Shown in pieces: positions 63,977 through 64,000 of a stretch of DNA of 64,000 bases. Location of the stretch: the NCBI RefSeq assembly GCF_022549695.1, contig NZ_JAKZGS010000002.1:456576-520575 (forward strand), in the 5' to 3' direction. Below the pieces are notes generated by a model that saw only the letters and a list, made by a program, of their open reading frames with translations, ran no database searches and was not told the origin of the DNA. The position numbers and the translations under genes were made by a program. Every line of letters begins with the position of its first letter. The stretch's first letter is position 1. The DNA is from Belliella calami. GTDB lineage: Bacteria > Bacteroidota > Bacteroidia > Cytophagales > Cyclobacteriaceae.

Positions 63977-64000
63977 TTGTCACGAATCTAAGTCAATTAT

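Noticed and set aside
1-64000. tRNA, rRNA or riboswitch genes
   Set aside because: I looked for cloverleaf-like and conserved RNA patterns in the gaps and saw none convincing; a tRNAscan or Rfam search would be decisive.

Overview
The window is AT-rich DNA that looks like a chromosome segment from a free-living, aerobic member of the Bacteroidota, most likely the Cytophagales (Cyclobacteriaceae-like: Algoriphagus, Belliella or Aquiflexum type). The reasons are family content (GSCFA, DUF2805/TIGR03643, DUF6364, DUF1573, DUF2141, single-chain PurL, fused E1 alpha/beta, GH3-type proteins), -7 boxes of the form TAnnTTTG, weak Shine-Dalgarno signals, and many lipoproteins. I saw no tRNA, rRNA or CRISPR array. 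The genus is inference.

Left part (1-19.9 kb): a molybdenum hydroxylase operon (MoCo subunit, 2Fe-2S subunit, a c-type cytochrome cut by the window edge) behind a TetR gene and two matching 16-bp palindromes. Then come an esterase, a penicillin-acylase-family hydrolase, a beta-propeller lipoprotein, a cryptochrome/photolyase divergent from a DUF2805 protein, rhodanese, a sterol-desaturase pair, a universal stress protein, a PAS-DHp protein without kinase domain, an alpha/beta hydrolase, and menaquinone genes menB and menE (divergent), with DUF2141 and ATP-grasp genes downstream of menE.

19.8-25.4 kb is accessory: a lipoprotein followed by tandem paralogous 200-aa proteins of unknown function, split by an IS1595-type insertion sequence, with a decayed third copy. 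The layout resembles a lipoprotein toxin with an array of immunity genes, but that is inference. A DUF4221-like lipoprotein and an eRF1-fold-like protein follow.

25.8-37 kb is mostly core: rluF, an OmpA lipoprotein, an autoregulated XRE-S24 repressor operon with two perfect 15-bp palindromes, tex, a TlpA-type thioredoxin and priA, separated by repeat-rich intergenic DNA. 37.4-41.7 kb is a small island: fragments of lost genes, then a tight two-gene operon encoding a RecQ-type helicase fused to a ComF-like phosphoribosyltransferase domain and a DprA-like protein. This is the most interesting system in the window. It combines the three activities that cooperate in ComFA/ComFC/DprA and shares two components with the ShosTA defence system.

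41.9-64 kb is core again: GSCFA, purL, fused 2-oxoacid dehydrogenase E1, alanine dehydrogenase, a GH3/LysE operon, a YggS-type PLP protein, a run of cell-envelope hydrolases (PBP4-type, LD-carboxypeptidase, SGNH lipase), a DUF6364/PIN toxin-antitoxin pair, DUF1573 and a RecD-like helicase. Between genes lie three repeat families: four MITE-like elements of 141-151 bp with 8-bp target duplications and ends like the resident IS1595 element; composite hairpin repeats of 200-360 bp; and a dense hairpin cluster before purL.
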